A stretch of 64,000 nt of DNA from Prunus persica (lineage: Eukaryota; Streptophyta; Magnoliopsida; Rosales; Rosaceae), in the NCBI RefSeq assembly GCF_000346465.2, contig NC_034010.1, forward strand, positions 22,238,981-22,302,980, given 5' to 3'. Each line of letters starts with the position of its first letter. Within the stretch, counting starts at the first letter, position 1. Under the pieces are notes generated by a model. That model had not been told where the DNA came from. It made no database searches and saw only the letters and a list, made by a program, of their open reading frames with translations. Shown piece by piece: positions 25,769 through 36,249 of the stretch. A program made the translations under genes and the position numbers.

Positions 25769-26631
25769 ATGGCGGGGTTGGTGGACAAGGCCAAGAACTT
25801 TGTGGCAGATAAGATAGCAAATGTGCCAAAGCCAGATGCAAGTCTCACAGACGTTGATTTCAAGAAGGTGAGTTTTGACTCTGCGGATTACATCGCCAAG
25901 GTGTCTGTCAACAATCCCTATTCACATCCTCTCCCCGTCTGTGAGGTCAAATACACCCTCAAAAGCGCTGGCAGGTTTCAATTCAACTCTTGTTTTTACA
26001 TCTTTTTTCTTTTGTCACTCGTGATCTATTTGTGGCCATTTTAATCCTGCTGTTGGTTTTGAAGAACCTATAATTTTTGTGACCATGCTCGTTCAATGAA
26101 TAAAAAAATGCCACGGTCCGGCTACAGATGAAACCATTTAAAAGTGTTTCGTTTTTTGAAATCAAGGAATGAGATAAAAATCAAATTTTCATTTTGAAAT
26201 CAACAAATGATGAGATCAAAATCGAAACCCTTTTGAGATGTTTGAATGAGCTTCGATATAACAATCGCTTGATATTGATCATTTTTCTGATTTGTATGTA
26301 TATATACATGTGAATTAGGGTCATTGCATCTGGGAACATGCCAGATCCTGGCTCAATAAAGTCAAGTGGCACTACTATGTTGGAGGTGCCTGTGAAGGTG
26401 CCACATAGCATAATTGTGACATTGGTAAGGGACGTTGCTAAGGATTGGGACATTGACTATGAGTTGGATTTGGGTCTCATCATTGACCTCCCTCTAGTTG
26501 GGAACCTTACCATACCTCTATCTAGGAAGGGCGAAATCAAGCTTCCCACCTTATCTGAAGCTATTTGGGGTTCAAAGGATGAAGCTTCAAAAGAGACTAA
26601 AAAGGAGATTCCAAAAGAGGCAACAAAGTAG
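25769..26631 (+). CDS. LEA14: LEA14-like desiccation protectant, copy 1
   Basis: Two exons, 25769-25974 and 26319-26631, 172 residues. The LEA_2 domain fold is recognised from DKAKNFVADKIANVPKPDA at the N-terminus, VDFKKVSFDSADYIAKVSVNNPY, the KVP(H)SI(I/L)VTL core and DWDIDYELDLGL near the C-terminus. There is no signal peptide or membrane segment, so it should be cytosolic like Arabidopsis LEA14. LEA14 proteins are folded, atypical LEA proteins induced by drought, salt and wounding; their biochemical role is not settled. It differs from the next two copies by a lysine/glutamate-rich C-terminal tail of about 25 residues (KDEASKETKKEIPKEATK). The intron sits in the conserved GR codon, as in all four copies. 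TATATATAA lies at 25637-25645. Confidence 0.93.
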
Positions 26632-28680
26632 AGGTAAAATCTAAAGAAGGGGAAAGGGAAAGTCGAATTATTTCTCTGTCATAAAATGTAAGAGTAAGTA
26701 GTTTATTTTAAAAATTAGAAAAGTGAAAGTCGAATTCTTATCGTGAATGTACGAACAATTTGGTTATGTTATACTGTTTGTGATGTTGCACAGTGTTTTC
26801 CCTCCTAATGGGATTGAAACGAACTTTATCTTTTATGAAAGATTAAAAGGAATTTTTATTCATCTTGTATCCCATAAGAAATGGTATATGATTTTACCAT
26901 GTGGAGAAGCATTATGTCAATTGATTTTTTCGCTGCTTTGAATTAGAATTGGGAAGACTGTACTTAGTAGCAATGTATTATTCAAGTGGGATCGGGGTGG
27001 GTTTTTTTTTATTTTTATAAATACCCTTTATAAGAGTGGGATTCGAACTTTATACCTATTTTAATATTGAGAATAATTTAGAATTTTTTATAGTTGACTA
27101 ATTATACTTCATTATTATTTATTTCAGCACATTCCTTTTTTACTTTTCTAACAATTAAAACTTATCTAAATTGATCAACTGTACGAGTTTTGACAATGAA
27201 AAAACAGTTGTAGTTTGAGTTGAAATTTAATTTCCTTTGTTCATACTTTAGTATATTGGATTGGGAGTAAATGGTTTTCATGCAACAGTGGAGCCATTCT
27301 ATAACTGTTAGATCAAACTAATTAATTTAATCCAACGATTAATTAATTTGATTAAATAGTTAAAAGATAGAGCCTCATATGAAGGCTTAGATAAAGCTCC
27401 CACTATAGAATTCTATTACGCTAGTATATTTTGGGCTTTAGACATTTAAATCAAATCAAGATATAGGCCTAGGTCAAGCCCACATCAAAGTCCAATCCCA
27501 TTTACTAATATTGGAGATGCTCTATTATTTTGGTGCTAATCATATTCAATATCAATACCTACAAACAATAAGAGAAAAATACTCCCTTCCTCCCATAATC
27601 TGCATTACATATGAGACCCGTCTTAAATTTTTACATTATCCCTAATTGTGTTTTCCTATTGGCAAGCAAAAGAAATAGTGTGTAGAAGTTAAATTCGACT
27701 CTTATCATAAGAAAAAATAATATGTAAATTAATTGGCTGAAAATCTTGTTCTAATACGGATTTAGCCAATGGGGTTACTGTTTTACCAAAATTATACACT
27801 CATTACAATCATGAAAAGAAAATCTAGCCACCACATGCGCCATGTGCAGTGCAGCACATCTGAGGTTACTACTAGTTACTTTGTTACAGTTCCATGATCA
27901 TTTGGTTTCTTGAGCATCACACTTGAGTATGATTCTTCGAAAACCAACTTTTGTAGCTGTCCTTATGATACTTTAGTCTCAGCGAATAGTTTCCACTGAA
28001 TTTTACATACACACAACAAAAATGTTTTCTCCGTCTCTAATCACTATTTTTAGAATTGTAAATTAACTGGATACCGTTCGAGTTTGAATCGAAATTCGCT
28101 CGTATGAGCTGTGTTCACTTAAGAAACAAGTCGAGCATAATGAGCTTCAGTACGTTGAGTTCATAAAGCTTGTGAGCAGCTTTAGTTCAAAGCATTCAGT
28201 ATGTTTTCTTCTTTTTGAAGTTTATATCGGTTATGTATTGTTTTTAAACTGTTACATGTGTCCTTTAGTTTTAAAGTTAATTGTGATAATACTTTTTTTT
28301 TTAGAATAATCGAAAGTTTTTATTGATAAACAAAAAAAAGTACAAAGTAAATATGGTAAATTTTCTTCAATGATCAAATGTAACAATATGTTGAATTGAT
28401 TTAGAGAAAATCATGTATAATTTAAAAATGACTAAAATTCCCGATTCAGCAACTAGAAGCACATATACTCACACATGCAATATAGATCTACCATGTAATG
28501 ACAGAAACGACAAATCAATATCGAAAGGTAAAACTAAATAGAAATATCAATGTCTTCGTTAGCTAGAATTACCCTAATCAGACATCTATCTATACTTTTT
28601 TTAAGTTGAATAATTTGAATATTCTCTGCACTAACTCATACCATAATAGCGTGTGAGGGTTTCTAGTGTATATCTGATAA
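26632..28680. other. intergenic between LEA14-like copies 1 and 2
   Basis: No gene. It contains a relic of the dispersed repeat at about 27295-27415 (inverted relative to 22850-22945) and a SINE-like box B near 27045 on the minus strand. The left edge of the duplicated LEA14 unit is around 28540. Confidence 0.5.
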
Positions 28681-28689
28681 TATTCAAAT

Positions 28690-28837
28690 GGAAAATGCTA
28701 GGGAGACCAACTTTAAATACCAACTTGTGTACCAACTCTCTAATAGAGTGTGGGACCCATTGTATTGGTGGGCTCCACCTCTATTAGAGAGTTGGTACAC
28801 AAGTTGGTATCTAAAGTTGGTCTCCCTAGCATGACCC
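28690..28837. mobile_element. Mutator-type hairpin MITE with 9-bp target duplication
   Basis: A 148-bp element whose two halves are nearly perfect inverted repeats of about 60 bp (arms include ATGCTAGGGAGACCAAC and GAGAGTTGGTACACAAG). It is flanked by identical 9-bp duplications TATTCAAAT at 28681-28689 and 28838-28846, the length made by Mutator-like transposases. The paralogous site in unit 2 (about 32038-32060) has a single TATTCAAAT and no element, which shows directly that this is an insertion. There is no coding capacity. Confidence 0.93.
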
Positions 28838-29119
28838 TATTCAAATTATTCAACTAGGCCCCTTGTGACTCGTCCACTGCGACGAATAAAGGCACCCAAT
28901 TTGGCGATGAGAATTGGACCCACCATCCAGTCAAATAAATAGAACTACACTGTCTCCACCGTTGAGATTGTCCGAACTTTTAAAGAAGACCCATCTCATC
29001 ATCTTATCTCAACCCTTACTTTTAGTACAAATTTCATGTCAAGCATCATCCATCCATCACAGATATCTAAACACGGACGAACACACGAGCGGACACGTAA
29101 GATTGTCACTAGTCCTCCT

Positions 29120-29206
29120 GCCGACCTCCTCCCTGCCACGTGTCGCAAACCAACCTCGTCTAATATTTTACTCAATAATCCACTGGAGATTCACCTTCTA
29201 TAAATA
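29120..29206 (+). promoter_or_regulatory. LEA14-like copy 2 promoter: DRE core, ABRE/G-box, TATA
   Basis: GCCGAC (DRE/CRT core) at 29120-29125, CCACGTGTC (ABRE containing a G-box CACGTG at 29137-29142) and TATAAATA at 29199-29206 occur in this order, 130 bp before the ATG. The combination is typical of drought- and ABA-induced genes. Activity is inferred. Confidence 0.75.
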
Positions 29207-29335
29207 TCTCCACAAATATCAGTCTCAAAAGCAAGCCTTGCAAGCCCGAAACCTAATCTAGTGTGTTGATCTCTTCGTTCGTATTAATATTTTGTTTTGC
29301 TGTTAGTTTGTTGTCGGAGTGTGCTGCGATTGAAA

Positions 29336-30098
29336 ATGTCTGAGTTGTTGGAGAAAGCCAAGAACTTTGCGGCAGAGAAAGTGGGTCATGCAAAGAAGCC
29401 AGAGGCAGAAGTCACAGATGTTGATTACAAGACGCTGAGCTTAGGATCTGTTGAGTACCTTGCTAAAATCTCTGTGACCAATCCCTATGGAGTTGACCTC
29501 CCCATCTGTGATATCACTTACACCCTCAAGAGTGTTGGCAGGTTCCAATTCTCACTTTTTATTTTAACACTTTTGAGTTCAATTTTTATTTGTTTATTTT
29601 TGTTATAGATACTCTTTTGATCCATGTGTTTTACTTGAATTTTCTAATTTGGTTTTTGTGTTTTCAATTTCATCAATCTTGTCATACGTTTTCATTCTCA
29701 TAACGTGTACATTTGGTGTTAGTTTTACTTTGTCGAAAGAGATTTCGAGTTCGAACCAATACACAATATTTGGATAAAAAAACAAAAAAGATTAGTTCTA
29801 TGCCATGCTCATGGATATAAAGTGACTTGATTTGTATGTGTACGTGTGAATTTGTAGGGAGATTACATCTGGAACTGTTCCAGATCCTGGTTCAATAGAA
29901 GGAAAGGACATTACTGTGCTTGAGGTACTATTAAAGGTGCCACATAACATATTGTTGACCTTGGCAAAAGATATTGGAGCAGATTGGGACATTGATTATG
30001 AGCTGGATATAGGCCTCACCATTGACCTTCCTGTCTTTGGCAACTTCACCATACCACTTAACAAGAAGGGAGCGATCAAGCTTCCCAGCGTCTTCTGA
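29336..30098 (+). CDS. LEA14: LEA14-like desiccation protectant, copy 2
   Basis: Two exons, 29336-29541 and 29858-30098, 148 residues, close to the size of Arabidopsis LEA14. It has the LEA_2 layout: an amphipathic start (MSELLEKAKNFAAEKVGHAK), then VDYKTLSLGSVEYLAKISVTNPYG, DITYTLKSVGR at the exon junction, LLKVPHNILLTLAKDI and DWDIDYELDIGL, ending KLPSVF. No signal or membrane helix. Copies 2 and 3 differ at 13 of 206 bases in exon 1 and 5 of 241 in exon 2, with no difference over 195 consecutive bases (29895-30089). It lies in duplication unit 1 and has an ABRE+DRE promoter. Confidence 0.95.
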
Positions 30099-30628
30099 TC
30101 CATATGACCTTTGGGATTCTATGGGTTTGGTTATGTTCTGTAACTTTTCTTTTGTTGTTAATTTAAGTACATTAAGATATGGACTCTGTCTTTGCTCAGC
30201 ACAGAGTGTTTTAAGTTTTTTTGGTTTTTTGTTTTCAGTTGGTTGTTATCTTCCACCTCTATCTATATGGGCAGAGGTTCGAAGTTGAGTATTTGTGTTA
30301 ATCTTCCTTCCTCAATATTTTATAATAAAAAAAATATTTAAGTTTTTTAAAAATATTTTATATACCAGTGATATTGGAAGGGCTCTTAATAATTTAATTA
30401 AAAATATAATAAAAATCCTAATAAGTTTGAACAAAGCCAAAGTTGGGGAATTACAAAGCAGGAACAATAGCAATGAGGGGAAGGGGGTGATTAGGAGTAT
30501 AAGCCTTATCAAAGTACTATATGCGTACTTTGATATTTAAAGTTAATGTCGATTATACTTTTTTAATGCTGATAATAGCTTCCTAAATATCAGTGTCTTC
30601 ATTAGCTAGAGTGGCCCTAATCAGACAT

Positions 30629-30783
30629 TGTTATAAATCTAGAGAAATTGGAGAGAATTGAGATAGAGAGAAACTGATCTCTTATTGAATATTTGTTCTT
30701 CACATATCTGTCTTACAAAGAGAAGGGGAAGGGGCTTATTTATAGGTAAGTAGAAGTGGGCTCCACCATATATATTTACAACA
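30629..30783. mobile_element. solo LTR (TRIM-size) with 5-bp target duplication
   Basis: A 155-bp sequence starts TGTTATAAATC and ends TTTACAACA (TG...CA ends) and is flanked by GACAT at 30624-30628 and 30784-30788. It has an internal TTATTTATAGG box. The paralogous sequence in unit 1 near 28575-28590 reads CCTAATCAGACATCTATC without the insertion. No internal retrotransposon domain or second LTR is present, so it is a solo LTR, probably of a miniature (TRIM/SMART-like) element. Confidence 0.87.
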
Positions 30784-30836
30784 GACATCTATATATTATT
30801 GTTTTTTAGGGACTATCTATGCTAGAAAGGAAAAAG

Positions 30837-31475
30837 TTCTAGCCTCCTCTCTCTCAAAAAAAAAATAAAAAACTCTCTGAGTCCTTTTTATTTTGAGGGG
30901 GAGGAAGTCATTGTTCTTCCCCCCTTTCCGTTCTTCTTTTCTTCGCTTATCTTCTTCTCCCATTCTAAAAAACAGAAGGCTTCCACTATTTGTCTTATTT
31001 TATTATGATTTTCCTTTAATCATTACAGACGGTTGAGTTACGGTGTTGGATCTCTACTTGCGTTTCGCCGTTGGATTTCCACCACCATCCTTTTTGTGAT
31101 TTTTTTTATATATTTGGAATAAGTCGCAAAGACTCTTTGAGTTTTCTCTGTAGTTTTCACATCTCCTTTTGTGAGAACTTTTCACCTTTCTTTTATGAGA
31201 GCTTTTCATATCTTCTTTATGAGAGTTTTATTTGTATTGTTATGATTTGATTTTTTCAAGTTTTATATCTTTTTCATTATTCTGAGTTTGCAATCTTAGT
31301 TGGAATGCTTATGCTAAAGTTTCTTCGATCATGCGTGATCGTTAGTAGAGGCGCACAAAATTGTCTTAATTTTGATGTTAAATTGCTCTGTTATTGTAAT
31401 GGCCCTTTGTGGCTAGTAGCTTTTTTGGTTATTTATGAATGCAACCACAGAATTTCTTAACTAAAAGAAAAAAGA
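30837..31475 (+). mobile_element. non-autonomous LINE-like element with 11-bp target duplication
   Basis: About 640 bp starts with a C/T-rich leader (CCTCCTCTCTCTC) and ends in a 3'-UTR-like tail with an A-rich end. It is flanked by AAAGGAAAAAG at 30826-30836 and 31476-31486. It contains no reverse transcriptase or endonuclease frame. The leader resembles plant L1 5' UTRs, so I read it as an internally deleted LINE derivative mobilised in trans. It is absent from the paralogous place in unit 1. Confidence 0.6.
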
Positions 31476-31512
31476 AAAGGAAAAAGCTTGGCAGGGAGCC
31501 CATCCTCCAAAC

Positions 31513-31601
31513 AAATAGAGTTTTGACACTTGGGAAATTCCTTTTATTTGTTTTGAATTCCTTTTAACTTTATTTCTTTCGAAATTTTTTAAGTGTCAAA
31601 A
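31513..31601. repeat. short inverted repeat (possible small MITE)
   Basis: TTTTGACACTT at the left end and AAGTGTCAAAA at the right end are perfect inverted copies about 90 bp apart in unit 2. No clear target duplication was found. Confidence 0.4.
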
Positions 31602-32330
31602 TCTAATTTATTGTAATGATGTTTTCTTTCTCAATTTTAAGGAGCCAATCCATGCTCTAGAAAAGAGCTGTAGTAATTTATGCTTTGAGAAGACACTGTA
31701 GGGGCTTTCGAAGGTGGATAGATTGGATTTAGGGAAGCTGAGTTGCAGTGTGATTTGGCAGTGGAAGCTGAGTTGGGATTGGAATTTGGACAAGAAGAAA
31801 GAGAAAGTTGCTGGAAGGACAACTTCGCCCTCAATATTGACAGAAAAATGGATGATATGTTTCAAATTTGACAATAGGGAGTAGATTGACAAAAAAAATT
31901 AGTTTGTATCCTTAATTGACTAAAAAAAGTTCAAATTGGAAAATCGAAAATTACTTGATAGTCCGGGACACAATTCGGCAATTTACTAATGAAATGATTG
32001 CATTACTAGCGTGTGTGAGGGTTTTGTATATATGATGGATATTCAAATTATTCAATTAGGCCCCTTGTGACTTATCCACTGCGACTATAAAGGCACCCAA
32101 TTTTATTTTTTTTGGTCGGATAAAGGCACCGAATTTGACGATGAGAATTGGACCCACCATCCAGCCAATTAAATAGAACATCACTCTCCACCGTCAGATT
32201 GTCCAAAGTTAAAAAAAAGACCCATCCCATCTTATCTCAACCCTTACTTTTAGTACAAACTTTCATGTCAAGCATCATCAATCCATCACAGATCTCTAAA
32301 CACGGAGGAAACACGAGCGGACACGTAAGT

Positions 32331-32425
32331 GCCGACCTCCTGCCACGTGGCGCAAACCCAGTGCACCCGCTACCTCCTCTGTATTTTACCCAATAAATCC
32401 ATTGAAGATCCACCTCCTATAAATA
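32331..32425 (+). promoter_or_regulatory. LEA14-like copy 3 promoter: DRE core, G-box, TATA
   Basis: GCCGAC at 32331-32336, CCACGTGG with G-box CACGTG at 32344-32349, and TATAAATA at 32418-32425. This is the copy 2 arrangement, but the spacing between DRE and G-box is 9 bp shorter and the ABRE flank has changed from CCACGTGTC to CCACGTGGC. Confidence 0.75.
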
Positions 32426-32533
32426 GCTGCGAAAATATAAATCTCAGCAACAAGGCTGCAAGTGCTAAATCTAATCTAGTGTTGATCTCTTTGTTCGTAT
32501 TAATATTTTGTTGTTGGTGTGTGCGCTCTGAAA

Positions 32534-33414
32534 ATGTCTGAGTTGTTGGAAAAAGCCAAGAACTATGTGGCTGAGAAAGTGGGTCATGTGAAGAAGCCAG
32601 AGGCAGAAGTCACAGATGTGGATTTCAAGACGGTGAGCTTTGGATCTGTTGAGTACCTTGCAAAAATCTCTGTGACCAATCCCTATGGAGTTGACCTCCC
32701 CATCTGTGATATCACTTACAACCTCAAAAGTGTTGGCAGGTTCCAATTCTCACTTTCTAACACTTAGGGTTCAATTTTTATTTGTTTATTTTTGTTATAG
32801 ATGCTCATTTGATCCCTGTGTTTTGCTTGAAATTTCTAATTTGATTTTTGTGTTTTCAATTTCGTCAATTTGGTCCCCTATTTTCATTTTCATAATGTGT
32901 AAGAATCAAGATTGTCAAACATCGAAATAGATTACGGTCAAATTAGGCAAAGGGATCCTGATTGTCAAATTCAAAGCATAGAGAACAGAATAAAAATTTG
33001 AACAGAACATACGATTGGTGTTGTGGTGTTGGTTTTACTTTGTTGGAAGATATCTCGAGTTCAAATGCGATCAATACACAATTTTTTGATTTAAAAAAAA
33101 AATAGATTAGTTTCTATGCCATGATCATATATATAAAGTGACTTGATTTGTATGTGTACATGTGAATTTGTAGGGAGATTGTATCTGGAACTGTACCAGA
33201 TCCTGGTTCCATAGAAGGAAAGGACATTACTGTGCTTGAGGTACTATTAAAGGTGCCACATAACATATTGTTGACCTTGGCAAAAGATATTGGAGCAGAT
33301 TGGGACATTGATTATGAGCTGGATATAGGCCTCACCATTGACCTTCCTGTCTTTGGCAACTTCACCATACCACTTAACAAGAAGGGAGCGATCAAGCTTC
33401 CCAGCCTCTTCTGA
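32534..33414 (+). CDS. LEA14: LEA14-like desiccation protectant, copy 3
   Basis: Two exons, 32534-32739 and 33174-33414, 148 residues. The domain layout is that of copy 2, with MSELLEKAKNYVAEKVGHVK, VDFKTVSFGSVEYLAKISV, LLKVPHNILLTLAKDI and DWDIDYELDIGL, ending KLPSLF. Its exon 1 is closer to copy 1 at several residues (VDFK, VSF) than copy 2 is. The intron is longer than that of copy 2 (434 versus 316 bp) because of extra AT-rich sequence. Cytosolic stress protein by family. It is the youngest duplicate, with a nearly unchanged second exon. Confidence 0.95.
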
Positions 33415-34123
33415 TCCATATGACCTTTGAGATTCTATGGCTTTGGTTATATTCTGTAACTTTTCTTTTGTTGTTAATACAAGTACATTAAGAAATGGAC
33501 TGTCTTTGCTCAGCAACCCCCTGTTTTTTGGGTGGGTGTAATTCAGTTGGTTGAGCTCTTTCACCTCTATCTATGTATGTATGCAGAAGTTCAAAATTCC
33601 CACACACCCATGGGTATTTGTGTAAACCCTCTCTCCAATCACTTGTACTAAAAAAATATATTGAATTTTTTTTTTAATGTTTATTTTATATACAAATGAT
33701 ATTGGGAAGGATAATTGAATCCAGGAGTTTGGTCATAGTAAATATTCTTAGTTATTTAATTAAAAATATAATAAAACCGTAACAAGTTTGACCAAAGCCA
33801 AAGTTGGGGAATTACAAAAGCAGGAACAACAGGGGAAAGGGACGAGAAGGAATATAGTGGCCTTATTAAACAAGTAAAAGACCCAAAATATTGCTTCCAC
33901 AACATGGTGAATCTACAGAACAAATTCTATTTTACCGGATGGAAATAAAAGGAACCCAGTTCTTTATTTATATTTTGGAGCTATATACAAGAAAGAGATG
34001 CAAGAAAAGGATCATGGTTGGCCATATATACATCAACCTAAGCTCTCCTTGTCCACGGGGAGCATAACAAATAAGCTCAAAGTTAATTACAAATTTACAA
34101 ATATCTCTTCCTCTTCAATAGTG

Positions 34124-34947
34124 ATGCAAAGAAGTGCAACTTTTGTTTCTTCTGCGTTTTCGAATACGTTTTGGAAAGTGTCACAGTTAGCGGGCAATGC
34201 CAAAAACTATGTAGTGAACCTGGCCAAGGGCTTTTTGGAACGGAGATTGTCTGAGATGAAGAAAAGATCTGCGTTTATTGTGGGCCTTCAATTTGAAAAC
34301 CTAAACTTCGACTCCATAGAACTCGTTTTCAAGATCTCCGTGTACAACCCCTTCGAGTTTTATCTTCCCGTCAGTCGGGCCACTTTCAAATTAGAAAGCG
34401 GCGGCAGGTTTGATTCAAATTTCATACTATCGGTTGTTTAAAATAATGTGTTTATATCTCTCTCATCAAATGATTTTAGTCACGTAGTGATTGAAATAAG
34501 CATACCTATAACACTTTTGATCTCTTTCTGTGTTCGATAACATAACATGCTAAACTATTTGTCAAAAATTAACGTCTTTTCGTGAACATAAATGAATTTT
34601 GGATTGTATGATTATGCAAGCTCATTTGGAATATATTGATTGTTTTCTACCATATATGTGCATGTGAGTGGAGCAGCGAGGCTTTATCAGCGACGTTGAA
34701 AGAGCCTGCGTCACTGAAGCCGGGAGAAGAGTCCATTTTGTTGGTGTTGGCGAAGGTGCCATTCAGTATGCTCATGACCTTGGCAAAGGACATTTCTGAA
34801 GATGCAGATATTGACTATGAGATCGATTTCAACATCCAAATTAAGCTTCCTATCATTGGGGTCGTTTCCTTGCCAATACCTTGCCAACAACAGGGCCAGC
34901 TCAAGATTTCTGATCTGTTTACCAATTTGTTGGAGGAAATTAATTAA
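34124..34947 (+). CDS. divergent LEA14-like protein, copy 4
   Basis: Two exons, 34124-34407 and 34677-34947, 184 residues. It has the same intron site (GGR codon) and LEA_2 blocks as its neighbours: LQFENLNFDSIELVFKISVYNPFEFYLPVS, then VLAKVPFSMLMTLAKDI and DADIDYEIDFNI. Compared with copies 1-3 the N-terminal part is extended (MQRSATFVSSAFSNTFWKVS) and the conserved KPEA segment is lost. The start is uncertain: an upstream in-frame ATG at 33998 would add 42 residues, but TATATAC near 34024 and the lack of family similarity favour 34124. The 3' splice site is a GAGCAG tandem acceptor; use of the first AG adds one serine. It may be subfunctionalised or under relaxed selection. Confidence 0.8.
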
Positions 34948-35524
34948 TACTCTGTGATGCCTTGGAGAGGGAAAAAAATAAAATAAAGATCTCATTGGTT
35001 GGGATCCATAATAACCCAGAAGCTTAAGAAATACAAATTTACCATGACTATATTAATGATGAAATTAAACTTATCATATAAATCATGAGCCAAGAAGACC
35101 AAGGGATTCTTTTAGCTTGTGTAATGGATTTTGTGGATTCTTACCCAAATAAGACAGTTTATATGGGAAATGTGTATGGAGGGGAGAGTCAAAGACTCGT
35201 TTTAATGGTTCGGCTCTAAAATTACAAAGAGGGATCCTCTATAAATCCATAAGTACTGAATATTAAATAAATTTTTTAGAGCCCCATTATTTGGAAAAAT
35301 ATAAAAGCAAATGCAATGATTATTAAGCGGATCACTAAAAATTTGCGAACTCATCTCCTACCATATTTGCTTCACTAAACATCGAGTTAAGCCTACGTAT
35401 ATAGTCTGAAGATTGAAGAGCTCCTTACTTCAGCTTATATATGTTGAGTGTTGGCTAGTTATGCCACGTGTCCCAGTCACATTGGATTGGTACAAAATAA
35501 AAAAGTTTAAAATAATAGTCAGAC
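34948..35524. other. intergenic, LEA14 copy 4 to tRNA-Ala
   Basis: No gene or repeat recognised. AT-rich, with a CCACGTGTC word near 35464. Confidence 0.5.
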
Positions 35525-35597
35525 GGGGATGTAGCTCAGATGGTAGAGCGCTCGCTTAGCATGCGAGAGGTACGGGGATCGATACCCCGCATCTCCA
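35525..35597 (+). tRNA. tRNA-Ala (anticodon AGC)
   Basis: A 73-nt cloverleaf with acceptor stem GGGGATG/CATCTCC that includes the alanine identity pair G3:T70, a D-arm GCTCAGATGGTAGAGC (box A), anticodon stem CTCGC/GCGAG with AGC at 35558-35560, and a TpsiC arm with GATCGATACC (box B). The discriminator is A and no CCA is encoded, as expected for a nuclear gene. No intron. It lies between the LEA14-like and NHL genes. Confidence 0.97.
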
Positions 35598-36249
35598 CTT
35601 CCACTCCAATTCTTCCTTTATTTTTTGGTCCATTTGTATGAGTTTTTAGGAGACAAAGTCAAACAGTTCTTTGTTAAAACCAAAGGATTTATGACGTCAA
35701 ATTTTATTGATTTTGCATAGTGGCTCTGTCACCTACCCGGAACATACAAAAATTTCTCATTTTCTTTCCTATAAATTAAAAAAACCATATATAAACTCCA
35801 CCATCCAATTATTTATACTCTCAACGAACAAATCCATCTTATTTTATTAGTCCATGTGGGATTATACAATATTGTGCTCAACCCCATATGTCAACACTTA
35901 CCGTTAATACATTTTCTTGTGGTGGCTGGCCAATTACAATTAGGACAATTTATTCAGTAATTACTAGACCAAAACCCTCTTTTTTTCTTATTAATAATAT
36001 TTATTAATTAATTAAGCCCCTGTAAGACTTTCCTCCTCATGGCGGCTGTCAAAGTCTAAATAGAAAACCAACCAGAGATATTCCTCCTTCACACCTTCAT
36101 GGCAGAACATTCAAAGTCACGGACACGTTAGTTCACAAAATTTTCCTCACTGCCTTTCACTTTTGGTTCTTTTGGTCACAACAAATAGAGAAAACATACA
36201 ACATAAAAAAACTCATTTTTCATGTTCATAGTCTCTCAAGAACTCAAAC
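35598..36249 (+). promoter_or_regulatory. upstream region of first NHL gene
   Basis: No gene. AT-rich sequence that must contain the promoter of the NHL gene at 36250; no clear TATA box could be assigned. Confidence 0.4.

Larger units (their letters stand above)
28540..33890 (+). repeat. tandem segmental duplication carrying LEA14-like copies 2 and 3
   Basis: Unit 1 runs from about 28540 to 30540 and unit 2 from about 30585 to 33890. Shared landmarks in order: TTAGCTAGA...CAGACAT (28555 and 30600), TAGCGTGTG(TG)AGGGTTT (28648 and 32010), AGGCCCCTTGTGACT, the promoter, both exons and intron, and the downstream ACAAAGCCAAAGTTGGGGA block (30433 and 33793). Unit 2 is longer because of an LTR and a LINE-derived insertion; unit 1 alone has a MITE. 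Both units share a SINE-like relic downstream of the stop codon, so that insertion predates the duplication. Confidence 0.88.

Noticed and set aside
33998..34123. Upstream in-frame ATG of LEA14-like copy 4
   Set aside because: Adds 42 residues without similarity to the family; a TATA-like element lies downstream of it. Kept as an alternative only.
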